Assembly (NCBI GenBank): GCA_049644265.1
Contig: JBARRO010000154.1
Location: 1-20,739 of the forward strand
Source of the DNA: JBARRO01 sp049644265
Lineage (GTDB): Bacteria > Bacteroidota > Ignavibacteria > UBA10030
DNA length: 20,739 bases
Reading direction: 5' to 3'
The position numbers and the translations under genes were made by a program. Below, piece after piece: positions 1 through 6,315 of this stretch (its first letter is position 1; each line of letters starts with the position of its first letter). The notes under the pieces are model-generated. The model was not told where the DNA came from. It saw nothing but the letters and a program-made list of their open reading frames with translations, and searched no databases.

Positions 1-457
1 GCGTCGCCGTGTAGAAATCTTTGACAAGAAGAAACGACTCACCAAACACGAAGATCCCGAACACCATTCCGAGCAGATACACGACTCCGTCGATCTTACC
101 GCTCGAGATTGCCACACACGACGTACCCGGACAGTAGCCCCCGACAACGAAGCCGACGCCCAGGATGAGCCCGCCGACGATTTGTGGAAGAAGGAATGTC
201 GGATTGACGTAGACCAGCGAGAGGTCGACAAAGCCCAGGACGGACAGATAAAAGAGTCCGACCATCGCCGTGATGATTGCCGTGAACATGACTTTGAAGA
301 CCGCCATGTCCTTGAGGTAAAATTGCGCTGTGAGTTTGATGGCGCTTCCGAAGCCGCCGCGCTCAAGGAAGAAACCGAATCCGATGCCGATCACAAACGC
401 AACAACCAGGCTGACGTCGTCCCCGAATAGTCCGAACTTGAAAAAGGGTGCGTTCAT
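1..457 (-). CDS. YeeE/YedE family transporter, second half-protein (3' end outside window)
   Basis: Multi-pass inner-membrane protein of the YeeE/YedE (DUF395) family, whose studied member TsuA imports thiosulfate. The visible 152 residues start MNAPFFKFGLFG, contain FGFFLERGGFGSA near residue 27 and the cysteine motif GGYCPGTSC (Cys109, Cys114). The ATG at 457 is preferred because AGGAGG lies 8 bases upstream and because it overlaps the stop of the preceding gene as ATGA; the in-frame ATG at 463 would be only 2 bases from that Shine-Dalgarno. It is the partner of the half-protein at 454-1029 and closely resembles the protein at 13473-14069. The family assignment is seen in the sequence. Thiosulfate as substrate is inferred from the family and the sulfur-metabolism neighbours. 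The C-terminus lies beyond the left edge. Confidence 0.88.
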   Translation of the reverse strand, partial: MNAPFFKFGLFGDDVSLVVAFVIGIGFGFFLERGGFGSAIKLTAQFYLKDMAVFKVMFTAIITAMVGLFYLSVLGFVDLSLVYVNPTFLLPQIVGGLILGVGFVVGGYCPGTSCVAISSGKIDGVVYLLGMVFGIFVFGESFLLVKDFYTAT

Positions 458-1029
458 TGCCATTCCCTCCTTACAAAGTATGCCATGGCATAAGCTCCGG
501 CAAAGACCATCAGCATAAACGCCCAGCTCCCAACACCCAACAACGCTCCTCCTGTCAATGCCTGCCCGCTGGTGCATCCACGCGCAAGCTTGGCGCCAAT
601 CCCCATAAGTGCTCCGCCTCCGAACGCAAAAAGGAGTCGGCCCCGAATGGAAATGTTCGGCCCTTTGTCCACTGATCTCCTAATTCGTCCCGCAAGGAGC
701 GCCGAGATGAAACCACCGACGAACACACCCAGGACTTCAAACACGAGCCAGTCTTTCCACGGGCTCGTCGTGCCGTCGCCGAGGTATTCAGCATAATATT
801 CGTTCGAAGTCGCATGGGTTGGAGCAACCGCGTGAACGCCGTTTGCGACAGCGGTGGAGAAGGCGCCGGAGGCACCGAGTCCCCTTCCCATTATCACAAA
901 CGATGCAAGCAGAACAAGTCCCAACCCGAGCCCGGCGAGGTACGGATTCGAATACGGTCGGGGTATCCTGACCGTCTTTACCGAGCCATCAACGTTGTCG
1001 AGCACAAATGCTTTTGTCTGTGAAGTCAT
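454..1029 (-). CDS. YeeE/YedE family transporter, first half-protein
   Basis: A 191-residue membrane protein of the YeeE/YedE family. Hydrophobic segments include LGLGLVLLASFVIMGRG, and the signature KLARGCTSGQALTGG (Cys152) matches the conserved cysteine motif of thiosulfate-transporter-like proteins. Full-size family members carry two related halves in one chain; here the halves are separate genes joined by an ATGA overlap at 454-457, so both are probably made together and pair in the membrane. The ATG start has GGGAGA about 8 bases upstream. It follows the 96-residue gene by 15 bases and lies in the Psr-like operon. Compared with its paralogue at 14069-14587 it has about 20 extra N-terminal residues, mostly polar. 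Transport of thiosulfate or another sulfur anion is an inference. Confidence 0.9.
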   Translation of the reverse strand: MTSQTKAFVLDNVDGSVKTVRIPRPYSNPYLAGLGLGLVLLASFVIMGRGLGASGAFSTAVANGVHAVAPTHATSNEYYAEYLGDGTTSPWKDWLVFEVLGVFVGGFISALLAGRIRRSVDKGPNISIRGRLLFAFGGGALMGIGAKLARGCTSGQALTGGALLGVGSWAFMLMVFAGAYAMAYFVRREWQ

Positions 1030-1044
1030 TGGATGATCTCCCGA

Positions 1045-1335
1045 TTACTTCGTAATGCGATATTCTTTTTCCGTCTCGCTTTTGGCCAATGTGACCTTCA
1101 TCCCCTTTTTCAATCCTTCCCACCGAATGAAATAATGGTCATGCGGCAGGTCGGGTCCCTGACATGTGCACGAGTACGATTCAACGCTTGCATGCTTCAC
1201 CACATCACCCTCCTTGATGTCGAACGGTTTTCCACGGGGCGGAAAAAGCGAGAGCCTGTTCTTCAGGATCATGATGTATCCTTCTCTGGCTTCTTCCGTT
1301 GAAATTCTTCTTGAATAGCTGATTGGGGGTTTCAT
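1045..1335 (-). CDS. Unrecognised 96-residue protein with CxC-x6-HxH pattern
   Basis: I do not recognise a named family. The protein is 96 residues, soluble in appearance, without a signal peptide or membrane segment. Its most notable stretch is SYSCTCQGPDLPHDHYFIRW, where Cys56, Cys58, His65 and His67 could bind a metal. The C-terminus is lysine and glutamate rich and likely beta-stranded. The ATG at 1335 is supported by AAGGAGA upstream; the same frame stays open further upstream into the NrfD gene, but that extension is only antisense-like shadow sequence. It sits 23 bases after the NrfD gene and 15 bases before the first YeeE gene, so it is co-transcribed with both. A role in handling sulfur or a metal centre for the reductase is a guess from position only. 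Confidence 0.75.
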   Translation of the reverse strand: MKPPISYSRRISTEEAREGYIMILKNRLSLFPPRGKPFDIKEGDVVKHASVESYSCTCQGPDLPHDHYFIRWEGLKKGMKVTLAKSETEKEYRITK

Positions 1336-1358
1336 AAGACCTTCTCCTTGGTTCAAGT

Positions 1359-2306
1359 CTACTGCGTGACTAGTCTGGTCCAGTGGCTGGCCTGACCGGC
1401 GTACACGATGACAAATCTCAGGATGAGACCGCCGAGAATCACCATGACTGGCGCAATCGGCATGTGCTTTACTTTGTGATTCACGGCGAGAAGCTGAACG
1501 AACAACGGGATCAAGATCCCGAGCCCGATGACAAACACCCAGAAGACCGGAGCAAACGAACCGGTCAGAAGCAGGAACGCTGCTTCCTGATGGACGCGTG
1601 TCGAACTTACCATGCCGACAAAGAACAGGACAAAAATGAGAAGCTCGAAGATCAGAAAACCATTGTCCGCTTTCGCAAGGAGTTCCCGCTCGGTGCGATC
1701 TGTCGTTATCAAATGCACCAGCGCAGCGGCCGAGGAAAGGCCGGAAATCAGGAACAACGCCCATAGCATGGAGCTGCTCCACAACGGACGCGCACCCAAT
1801 GCACTCAAAAGGACACCCGTATACATCCCGAGGATGCCGCCGATAATCATGTTGGCGACACCAATATTTTTCACGAAAACGGCGTGGGTGTTAATGCGAT
1901 CGGACAGTCGGTCAAAGACCTTTATTCTGTTCCTGAAGGGATTGGGAATACTGACCAGGGTGTTGAGCAATAAGGTTGGGTAGACGAGAACAAGAATCCA
2001 TGAACCCCAGGACATCGGCGACTTGAATTTGAACGTCGTGTAGAGGCGCCAGATATACAGTTTGTGCTCGAGGTCGAGAAAGAGTGCAAGCATGCCCGCA
2101 CTCAGAAGCACGAGACTCATGTGCGGGAGATAGAACGAGGCAAAGTAGCTGTGCTTGTGATGCCCTTTGAACGTGAAGTATCCGGAAATGATCATGAATC
2201 CCGCCACGAGTCCTCCCAGAAAAAGGTAGACAGGAATCTGCCATCCCCAAATGTGAAGAATGGGGTCGATCATCTCGTTGTGCCGGGTTGAAAAAAGCTC
2301 GTGCAT
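1359..2306 (-). CDS. NrfD/PsrC-type membrane subunit of the molybdo-oxidoreductase
   Basis: A 315-residue polytopic membrane protein of the NrfD/PsrC family, the quinone-facing subunit that exchanges electrons between the menaquinone pool and the ferredoxin-like subunit. The N-terminal segment PILHIWGWQIPVYLFLGG is characteristic of the family, and about eight hydrophobic helices follow. Length matches the short PsrC/NrfD class. AAGGA lies about 6 bases upstream of the ATG. It is downstream of the catalytic and Fe-S genes, but 165 bases holding a palindromic repeat separate it from the Fe-S gene, an unusually large gap for this operon type. The direction of electron flow (sulfur-compound reduction or oxidation) cannot be told from the sequence. 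Confidence 0.93.
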   Translation of the reverse strand: MHELFSTRHNEMIDPILHIWGWQIPVYLFLGGLVAGFMIISGYFTFKGHHKHSYFASFYLPHMSLVLLSAGMLALFLDLEHKLYIWRLYTTFKFKSPMSWGSWILVLVYPTLLLNTLVSIPNPFRNRIKVFDRLSDRINTHAVFVKNIGVANMIIGGILGMYTGVLLSALGARPLWSSSMLWALFLISGLSSAAALVHLITTDRTERELLAKADNGFLIFELLIFVLFFVGMVSSTRVHQEAAFLLLTGSFAPVFWVFVIGLGILIPLFVQLLAVNHKVKHMPIAPVMVILGGLILRFVIVYAGQASHWTRLVTQ

Positions 2307-2346
2307 TTCTCTTCCTTGCAGACTCTTATGTGTTATAGAAACATTT

Positions 2347-2467
2347 CACAGAGGGCACCGAGAGAACCAGAGATCTCAGAGAAAGAATGAGGAGTATGAA
2401 ACCCTCTAAACAACGTCTGACCTAAACCTCTGTGCTCTGCGCAGTTCTCAGCGACTTCTGTGTAACC
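2347..2467. repeat. Palindromic intergenic element built of CAGAG-type units
   Basis: The gap between the Fe-S and NrfD genes contains two imperfect inverted arms. The left arm (2347-2385) begins CACAGAGGGCACCGAGAGAA and carries repeated CAGAG/GAGAG words. The right arm (2425-2467) contains CCTCTGTGCTCTGCGCAG and its reverse complement again reads CACAGA...GAGAA...CAGAG...CAGAG. About 40 bases lie between the arms. It codes for nothing that I can see. Similar simple AGAG/CTCTG palindromes occur between genes in many bacterial genomes, so this is probably a dispersed intergenic repeat rather than a gene-specific regulator. As RNA it could fold and affect expression of NrfD and later genes. Confidence 0.6.
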
Positions 2468-2471
2468 GCTC

Positions 2472-2996
2472 TTAGGAGAGATAGAATATCTTTGGTCTCG
2501 TCCCAGCCTCAGGGAGAAGGGGATGATTCCTTCGGGAATTCAAAAGCATACTCACTTCGCTATGAGGATCATCCAGATCACCAAAATACATGCAGCGGGT
2601 CGGGCAAACGGCCACGCATGCCGGGTCGAGCCCCTCCTCCACCCTGTGAATGCAGAACGTGCACTTGTCTGCGTATCCGTCAGGATGGATAAATCGGGCG
2701 TCGTACGGACAGGATGCAACGCATGCCTTGCATCCGATGCATCGCTTGTCGTCAATCAAGACAACGTTGCCGTAGTCATGGATATGGCTGGCTCCCGTGG
2801 GACAACAATCGACGCACGGAGGATTGTCGCACTGGTTGCAGCGCTCACTTCGGATCTCCATATGCAGTGTTGGAAACGCCCCTTGCGTGTCATACACAAT
2901 CCAATCCCTGTTATATCCCTCAGGAACGCCATTTTCCGTCTTGCAGGCCACAACGCAGTCCATGCAGCCAACACACTTTGCCGTATCGATCACCAT
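2472..2996 (-). CDS. Ferredoxin-type Fe-S subunit (PsrB/PhsB-like) of the molybdo-oxidoreductase
   Basis: A 174-residue electron-transfer subunit predicted to hold four [4Fe-4S] clusters. Cysteine sets are visible at 8/11/14/18 (CVGCMDCVVAC), 53/56/61/65 (CNQCDNPPCVDCCP), 86/89/92/96 (CIGCKACVASCP) and 112/115/127/131. This is the DMSO reductase B/PsrB arrangement; it would pass electrons between the NrfD subunit and the molybdopterin subunit. It has no signal peptide of its own, as expected if it is co-exported with the Tat-signal-bearing catalytic subunit. The ATG at 2996 is chosen because MVIDTAKCVGC is the normal family N-terminus and it begins 7 bases after the preceding stop; a TTG at 3038 would add 14 unusual residues and overlap the upstream gene. 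Confidence 0.94.
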   Translation of the reverse strand: MVIDTAKCVGCMDCVVACKTENGVPEGYNRDWIVYDTQGAFPTLHMEIRSERCNQCDNPPCVDCCPTGASHIHDYGNVVLIDDKRCIGCKACVASCPYDARFIHPDGYADKCTFCIHRVEEGLDPACVAVCPTRCMYFGDLDDPHSEVSMLLNSRRNHPLLPEAGTRPKIFYLS

Positions 2997-3003
2997 GCCG
3001 AGC

Positions 3004-5208
3004 CTAGCCAAGGGACGCCTCCTGCTCGATGGTGACAAAGTTGACGTTCATTCCCGTCCCGCCCATGAGCGGATCGGTCTCGTATCGTGTGATGAGCTGA
3101 GAATCACTCGCTCCTTTCATGTACGCATGCCGGAGCATCTTCGAGGTGTGACCGAAACCGTGAACGAGATAAACACAGTCAGGTCGTATTCTTTCAGTCG
3201 CTTTGACCTTCACACGGTTGCTCACAACGCCATCCTGGTTCTTCAGCCGCACGTAGTCTCCGCTCCTAAGGCCGTAACGGAGGGCCACGTTTGCATTGAG
3301 CCAGACTTCGTTTTCATCCATCATATCGGACAAGATTCTGTTCGATTGCGTTCTGCCAAAGGAGTGCACCGGCGCACGGCCATAGAGCAAGCGAAACGAC
3401 CCGGGCGGGCCGGATGCGGGTCGTTGATACGTCGGTACAGGATCGAACCCCGCCTGTTTCAACTGAAGCGAATAGAATTCGATCTTGCCGGAGGGAGTTG
3501 GGAACTCCGGCGGGATTCCTTCATCAAAATAAATCGGTTGTTTCGCGCCGCGAATAATCCCTTTCTTCTTCAGTTCCTCGAAACTCAGTCCCGCCGCCGA
3601 CAGTCGGAATTGGAAATACTCTTCGATGTTCTTCCAGGGATAGTACTGTCCAAGGCCGAGTTTCACCGCAAGGGCTCGGGCAATCCACCAATTCGGCTTC
3701 TGGTCATTCGGCGACTCGACGACAGGCTGGCGCAAAGCCACAAACGGTTCGCGGAACCACTCGACGTTCAGGTCATCGTAGCGTTCCAGGTAGACTGATT
3801 CGGGAAGGACGACATCCGCCCATCCGGCAATTTCGCTCGGGATCACGTCGACGACGACAAGCGCGTCGAGATTCTGAATCGCCTTGATGGTTTCGGCTTC
3901 ATTGGGAAGTGCGTGCAGCAGGTTGGTTGCATACACAAACCAACCTTTTATCGGGTAGGGCTTGCCTGTGATGGTCGCTTCGCGTATGCCTGTCGTGATC
4001 GTTTCCTCAGCAAACGGATATTTTCGCCCGGGATTATCGACTTTTTCTTTCGCTGGTTTCGGGTACGCCGGATAAGGATAGCCGGGGACATCCATGCTTT
4101 GCGGGTAGTAGAATCCCCCTTTGCGTCCCCAACTTCCGAGAAGAGCATTCAACAGTGCAATCGTTCTGCTCCGTTGCGTGTCGTCTCCGTACCACGTTAC
4201 ATGTCTCCCCGGATGGACCAACGTTGCGGGTTTGAATCGGGCCATTTCACGCGCGGTCTTCCGTATGACATCAGGATCTATTCCGGTTTCAGGATACGCC
4301 CACTCCGGAGTGAATGGAGCAACTGAGGCTACAAATTGTTCAAATCCGAACCCGTGTTTTGCTACATACTCTTTGTCATAAAGGTCTTCGCGGACGATGA
4401 CGTTCATCCAGGCAAGGAGCAGAGCGAGGTCCGTTCCCGGCTTGATCGGCAAATACCATTTGGCTTTGCTCGCAGCGACGGAGAACCTTGGATCTACGAC
4501 GATGATGCTTGCGCCCTGTTCGACCGCCTCAGCAAACTCCTGCACCTGGGAGTTGTGCATGTTTTCACCCAAGTGGCTCCCGATCAGGACGAGGCACTGG
4601 GCATTCTTGATGTCCGTTCGTTCCGGAGAACTCACATCTTCACCAAAGGTCAACCGGAACCCAACATCGCGGGGTCCTCTGCATTGGGCAAATGACGGAG
4701 CGGTGATGTTCGGAGTGCCGTAAGCTTTGAGAGTGTGCTTCAGGAAGTTGCCGCCGATGCCGTGACTGAAGAGCGCCATCGTTTCCGGGCCATAGTCGGA
4801 CTTCAGTTTCTCCATTTTCTGAGCGATGAAATCGAGCGCTTCATCCCAGGTCACCTCCACCCATTCCTCTTCGCCTCGCATTTTCTTTCGAAGGAGCGGT
4901 GAACGGAGCCTGTCCGGATCAAAATGCGCGCCGATTCCTCCCGTCCCACGGGGACACAATCGACCCCTGCTCAATGGATCCTCAGGATTTCCTTCGATCT
5001 TCCAGAGCTTTCCGTCTTTCACTGATGCGATGGCACCGCATTTCCAAAAGCAAATGTCACACGTGGTGGGGATTCGTTTGGTTCCGCCGGAAAGGCTGAA
5101 TCCTCCTTGCAGACCACCGGATGCCTTTAACACAGCCCCGCCGGCTGCGGCAACGCCTGCAGTTGCTCCGCTAATTTTCAGAAATCTGCGTCTCGAAAGT
5201 GTGTTCAT
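3004..5208 (-). CDS. Molybdopterin oxidoreductase, thiosulfate/polysulfide reductase catalytic subunit type
   Basis: A 734-residue catalytic subunit of the DMSO-reductase superfamily. The N-terminus MNTLSRRRFLKISG is a Tat signal, so the folded enzyme is exported. Cys50, Cys53, Cys57 and Cys85 (CDICFWKCG then GRLCPRG) bind an Fe-S cluster. Cys176 in FAQCRGPRDVG is the probable molybdenum ligand. The C-terminal molybdopterin-dinucleotide domain includes LLYGRAPVHSFGRTQSN and the GGTGMN end. Length and motifs fit PsrA/PhsA; arsenate and tetrathionate reductase catalytic subunits are related alternatives. The surrounding YeeE transporters and rhodaneses favour a sulfur substrate (inference). It is first in the operon, and a sigma-54 promoter core lies about 100 bases upstream. 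I see no convincing Shine-Dalgarno before the ATG. Confidence 0.93.
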   Translation of the reverse strand: MNTLSRRRFLKISGATAGVAAAGGAVLKASGGLQGGFSLSGGTKRIPTTCDICFWKCGAIASVKDGKLWKIEGNPEDPLSRGRLCPRGTGGIGAHFDPDRLRSPLLRKKMRGEEEWVEVTWDEALDFIAQKMEKLKSDYGPETMALFSHGIGGNFLKHTLKAYGTPNITAPSFAQCRGPRDVGFRLTFGEDVSSPERTDIKNAQCLVLIGSHLGENMHNSQVQEFAEAVEQGASIIVVDPRFSVAASKAKWYLPIKPGTDLALLLAWMNVIVREDLYDKEYVAKHGFGFEQFVASVAPFTPEWAYPETGIDPDVIRKTAREMARFKPATLVHPGRHVTWYGDDTQRSRTIALLNALLGSWGRKGGFYYPQSMDVPGYPYPAYPKPAKEKVDNPGRKYPFAEETITTGIREATITGKPYPIKGWFVYATNLLHALPNEAETIKAIQNLDALVVVDVIPSEIAGWADVVLPESVYLERYDDLNVEWFREPFVALRQPVVESPNDQKPNWWIARALAVKLGLGQYYPWKNIEEYFQFRLSAAGLSFEELKKKGIIRGAKQPIYFDEGIPPEFPTPSGKIEFYSLQLKQAGFDPVPTYQRPASGPPGSFRLLYGRAPVHSFGRTQSNRILSDMMDENEVWLNANVALRYGLRSGDYVRLKNQDGVVSNRVKVKATERIRPDCVYLVHGFGHTSKMLRHAYMKGASDSQLITRYETDPLMGGTGMNVNFVTIEQEASLG

Positions 5209-5246
5209 GAAAAGCAGTAGTTTGACTCAACCATGAAGAAGCGTCT

Positions 5247-5318
5247 AAGTGCCACGTCCCCTAATTGGAGCGGGCATGTGTCGCAGAATTGCGAATGTGC
5301 TGTCATACGTGGCAACTT
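5247..5318. promoter_or_regulatory. Inverted repeat overlapping the sigma-54 promoter
   Basis: AAGTGCCACGT at 5247-5257 is answered by ACGTGGCAACTT at 5307-5318, a match broken by one extra A. The arms are 49 bases apart, too far for a typical single operator, and the right arm covers the -12 part of the predicted promoter. It could be two half-sites for a looping regulator or chance. The match itself is seen; the function is not established. Confidence 0.3.
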
Positions 5319-5326
5319 ATGTGCCA
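5311..5326 (-). promoter_or_regulatory. Sigma-54 (RpoN) -24/-12 promoter for the Psr-like operon
   Basis: Read on the minus strand, 5326 to 5312 is TGGCACATAAGTTGC, an exact match to the fixed core TGGCAC-N5-TTGC of sigma-54 promoters. The GG and GC are correctly spaced by ten bases. Placing the final C at -12 predicts transcription from about 5300, leaving a leader of about 92 bases before the ATG at 5208. Ten fixed positions would be expected by chance about 0.04 times in both strands of this window, and this one is correctly placed and oriented. The palindrome GGTTGCAACC, about 70 bases upstream of the predicted start, is a possible activator site. Confidence 0.68.
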
Positions 5327-5526
5327 TTAACTGTTGTAACAATTGCGGCGCGTTCTCAATGAGCTGGGTTGCAACCGGCAGAGTATTGCAGGAAGAAGAT
5401 TGAAGATGTGGGAACAATTTCTCAAAAAAAGGAACGGAGGCACCACGGAGATACCTCTTGCGTCTGACAAATCAGCAGCCGACATTTCTAACAACGCATT
5501 TCACTCCTCCGTATTTCATCAGTCTC

Positions 5527-6231
5527 ATGGACCGCTCCCCCCGGCAGATACGCTTCTCGCCCTTCATTGCTGGATTGAGATTGACGCTTTTTGTCCTCGC
5601 ATTGGTTTCCATTCTCTTTGTAATTTCAGGCGACACTTCCTGGATCATGGCCTGGGTATTGACCGGTCTACTCTTCGGCACCGTTTGCTTCAATGTTTTT
5701 TTCCTGATGCGGAAAAGTCCCGACCTTATTGAGGAACGCATGCATCCGAAGGAAGGAGCGAAGGCATGGGACATTTACTTCTCTGCCTTAGTCGGAACTC
5801 TTGGCCCTCTGAGTACTTTTTTCGTCGCTGGACTTGATCATCGATTTTCGTGGACTCCTGAACTTTCTCCGGCGATCTCCGTCGTTGCCGTTCTGGTTGT
5901 GGTGAGCGGACATGCGCTCACATCGTGGTCGATGAGCGTCAACAAATTCTTTTCGGCAATCGTCCGCATTCAGCATGATCGCGGTCACGTGGTTGTTTCT
6001 TCCGGCCCGTACCGGATCGTTCGACATCCCGGCTATGCCGGGGCAATTCTGACGTACGTTGCTGCCCCGATCATGCTCGGGTCTTGCTGGGCTCTCATCC
6101 CTGCCGTCGCGACGATTCTTCTGGTGCTTGTGCGAACCACCCTTGAAGACAACACACTCTTGCGCGAGCTCGAAGGATATCAGGAGTACGTTGCAAACGT
6201 TCGCTATCGATTGATCCCGGGGGTTTGGTAA
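5527..6231 (+). CDS. Isoprenylcysteine carboxyl methyltransferase-like membrane protein
   Basis: A 234-residue integral membrane protein of the ICMT/PEMT-like methyltransferase superfamily. Several hydrophobic helices are followed by the C-terminal SAM-binding signature GPYRIVRHPGYAG at about residues 159-171 and the ending EGYQEYVANVRYRLIPGVW, both typical. In bacteria the methyl acceptor of these proteins is usually unknown. The ATG at 5527 gives the usual family length but has no Shine-Dalgarno. A TTG at 5458 preceded by GGAG would add 23 residues that look unlike a protein N-terminus; I prefer the ATG, with doubt. It is divergent from the Psr-like operon and 84 bases before the SulP gene. 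No link to sulfur metabolism is evident beyond position. Confidence 0.85.
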   Translation: MDRSPRQIRFSPFIAGLRLTLFVLALVSILFVISGDTSWIMAWVLTGLLFGTVCFNVFFLMRKSPDLIEERMHPKEGAKAWDIYFSALVGTLGPLSTFFVAGLDHRFSWTPELSPAISVVAVLVVVSGHALTSWSMSVNKFFSAIVRIQHDRGHVVVSSGPYRIVRHPGYAGAILTYVAAPIMLGSCWALIPAVATILLVLVRTTLEDNTLLRELEGYQEYVANVRYRLIPGVW

Positions 6232-6251
6232 GAATTAGATTCCCGTCTTCC

Positions 6252-6282
6252 TTGATTACCCTGCGAATTGTCCGTATTTTTG
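6252..6282 (+). promoter_or_regulatory. Bacteroidota-type promoter of the SulP gene
   Basis: TTG at 6252-6254, a 20-base spacer and TATTTTTG at 6275-6282 match the Bacteroidota housekeeping promoter pattern TTG-N19-21-TAnnTTTG at every fixed position. Transcription would start near 6289, about 27 bases before the ATG at 6316. The -7 box is also one arm of a palindrome, TATTTT-TGTT-AAAATA, which could be an operator. There is no Shine-Dalgarno in the short leader, as is usual in that phylum. Confidence 0.5.
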
Positions 6283-6315
6283 TTAAAATAACTTCCTGCA
6301 ATTCCAAAACTCTTC

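Larger units (their letters stand above)
5209..5526. other. Divergent intergenic region with regulatory-looking sequence
   Basis: This 318-base stretch separates the leftward Psr-like operon from the rightward methyltransferase-like gene. It holds a sigma-54 promoter core, an inverted repeat overlapping it, a perfect 10-base palindrome GGTTGCAACC at 5367-5376 and a 9-base palindrome TTGTAACAA at 5334-5342. A G-rich stretch at 5433-5452 (GGAACGGAGGCACCACGGAG) looks like one arm of the simple intergenic repeats seen elsewhere in the window. I see no credible gene here. Confidence 0.5.

Noticed and set aside
1045..1782. N-terminal extension of the 96-residue protein to 245 codons
   Set aside because: The extra part overlaps the NrfD gene in another frame; the ATG at 1335 has its own ribosome site and sits correctly between neighbours.
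2997..3038. TTG start at 3038 for the Fe-S subunit
   Set aside because: It would overlap the catalytic gene by 35 bases and add residues absent from the normal PsrB beginning; ATG 2996 fits.
2797..3798. A 333-codon open frame on the plus strand
   Set aside because: It lies antisense to the clear Fe-S and molybdopterin genes, has no protein-like motif, and its composition follows the opposite strand.
5310..5325. Sigma-54 promoter on the plus strand (TGGCAACTTATGTGCC)
   Set aside because: It is the other face of the palindrome and misses several consensus bases; the minus-strand reading is exact.
5205..5417. Small minus-strand frame with a CDTC motif in front of the catalytic gene
   Set aside because: It covers the sigma-54 promoter and palindromes, has no ribosome site and no recognisable family; regulatory DNA explains the region better.
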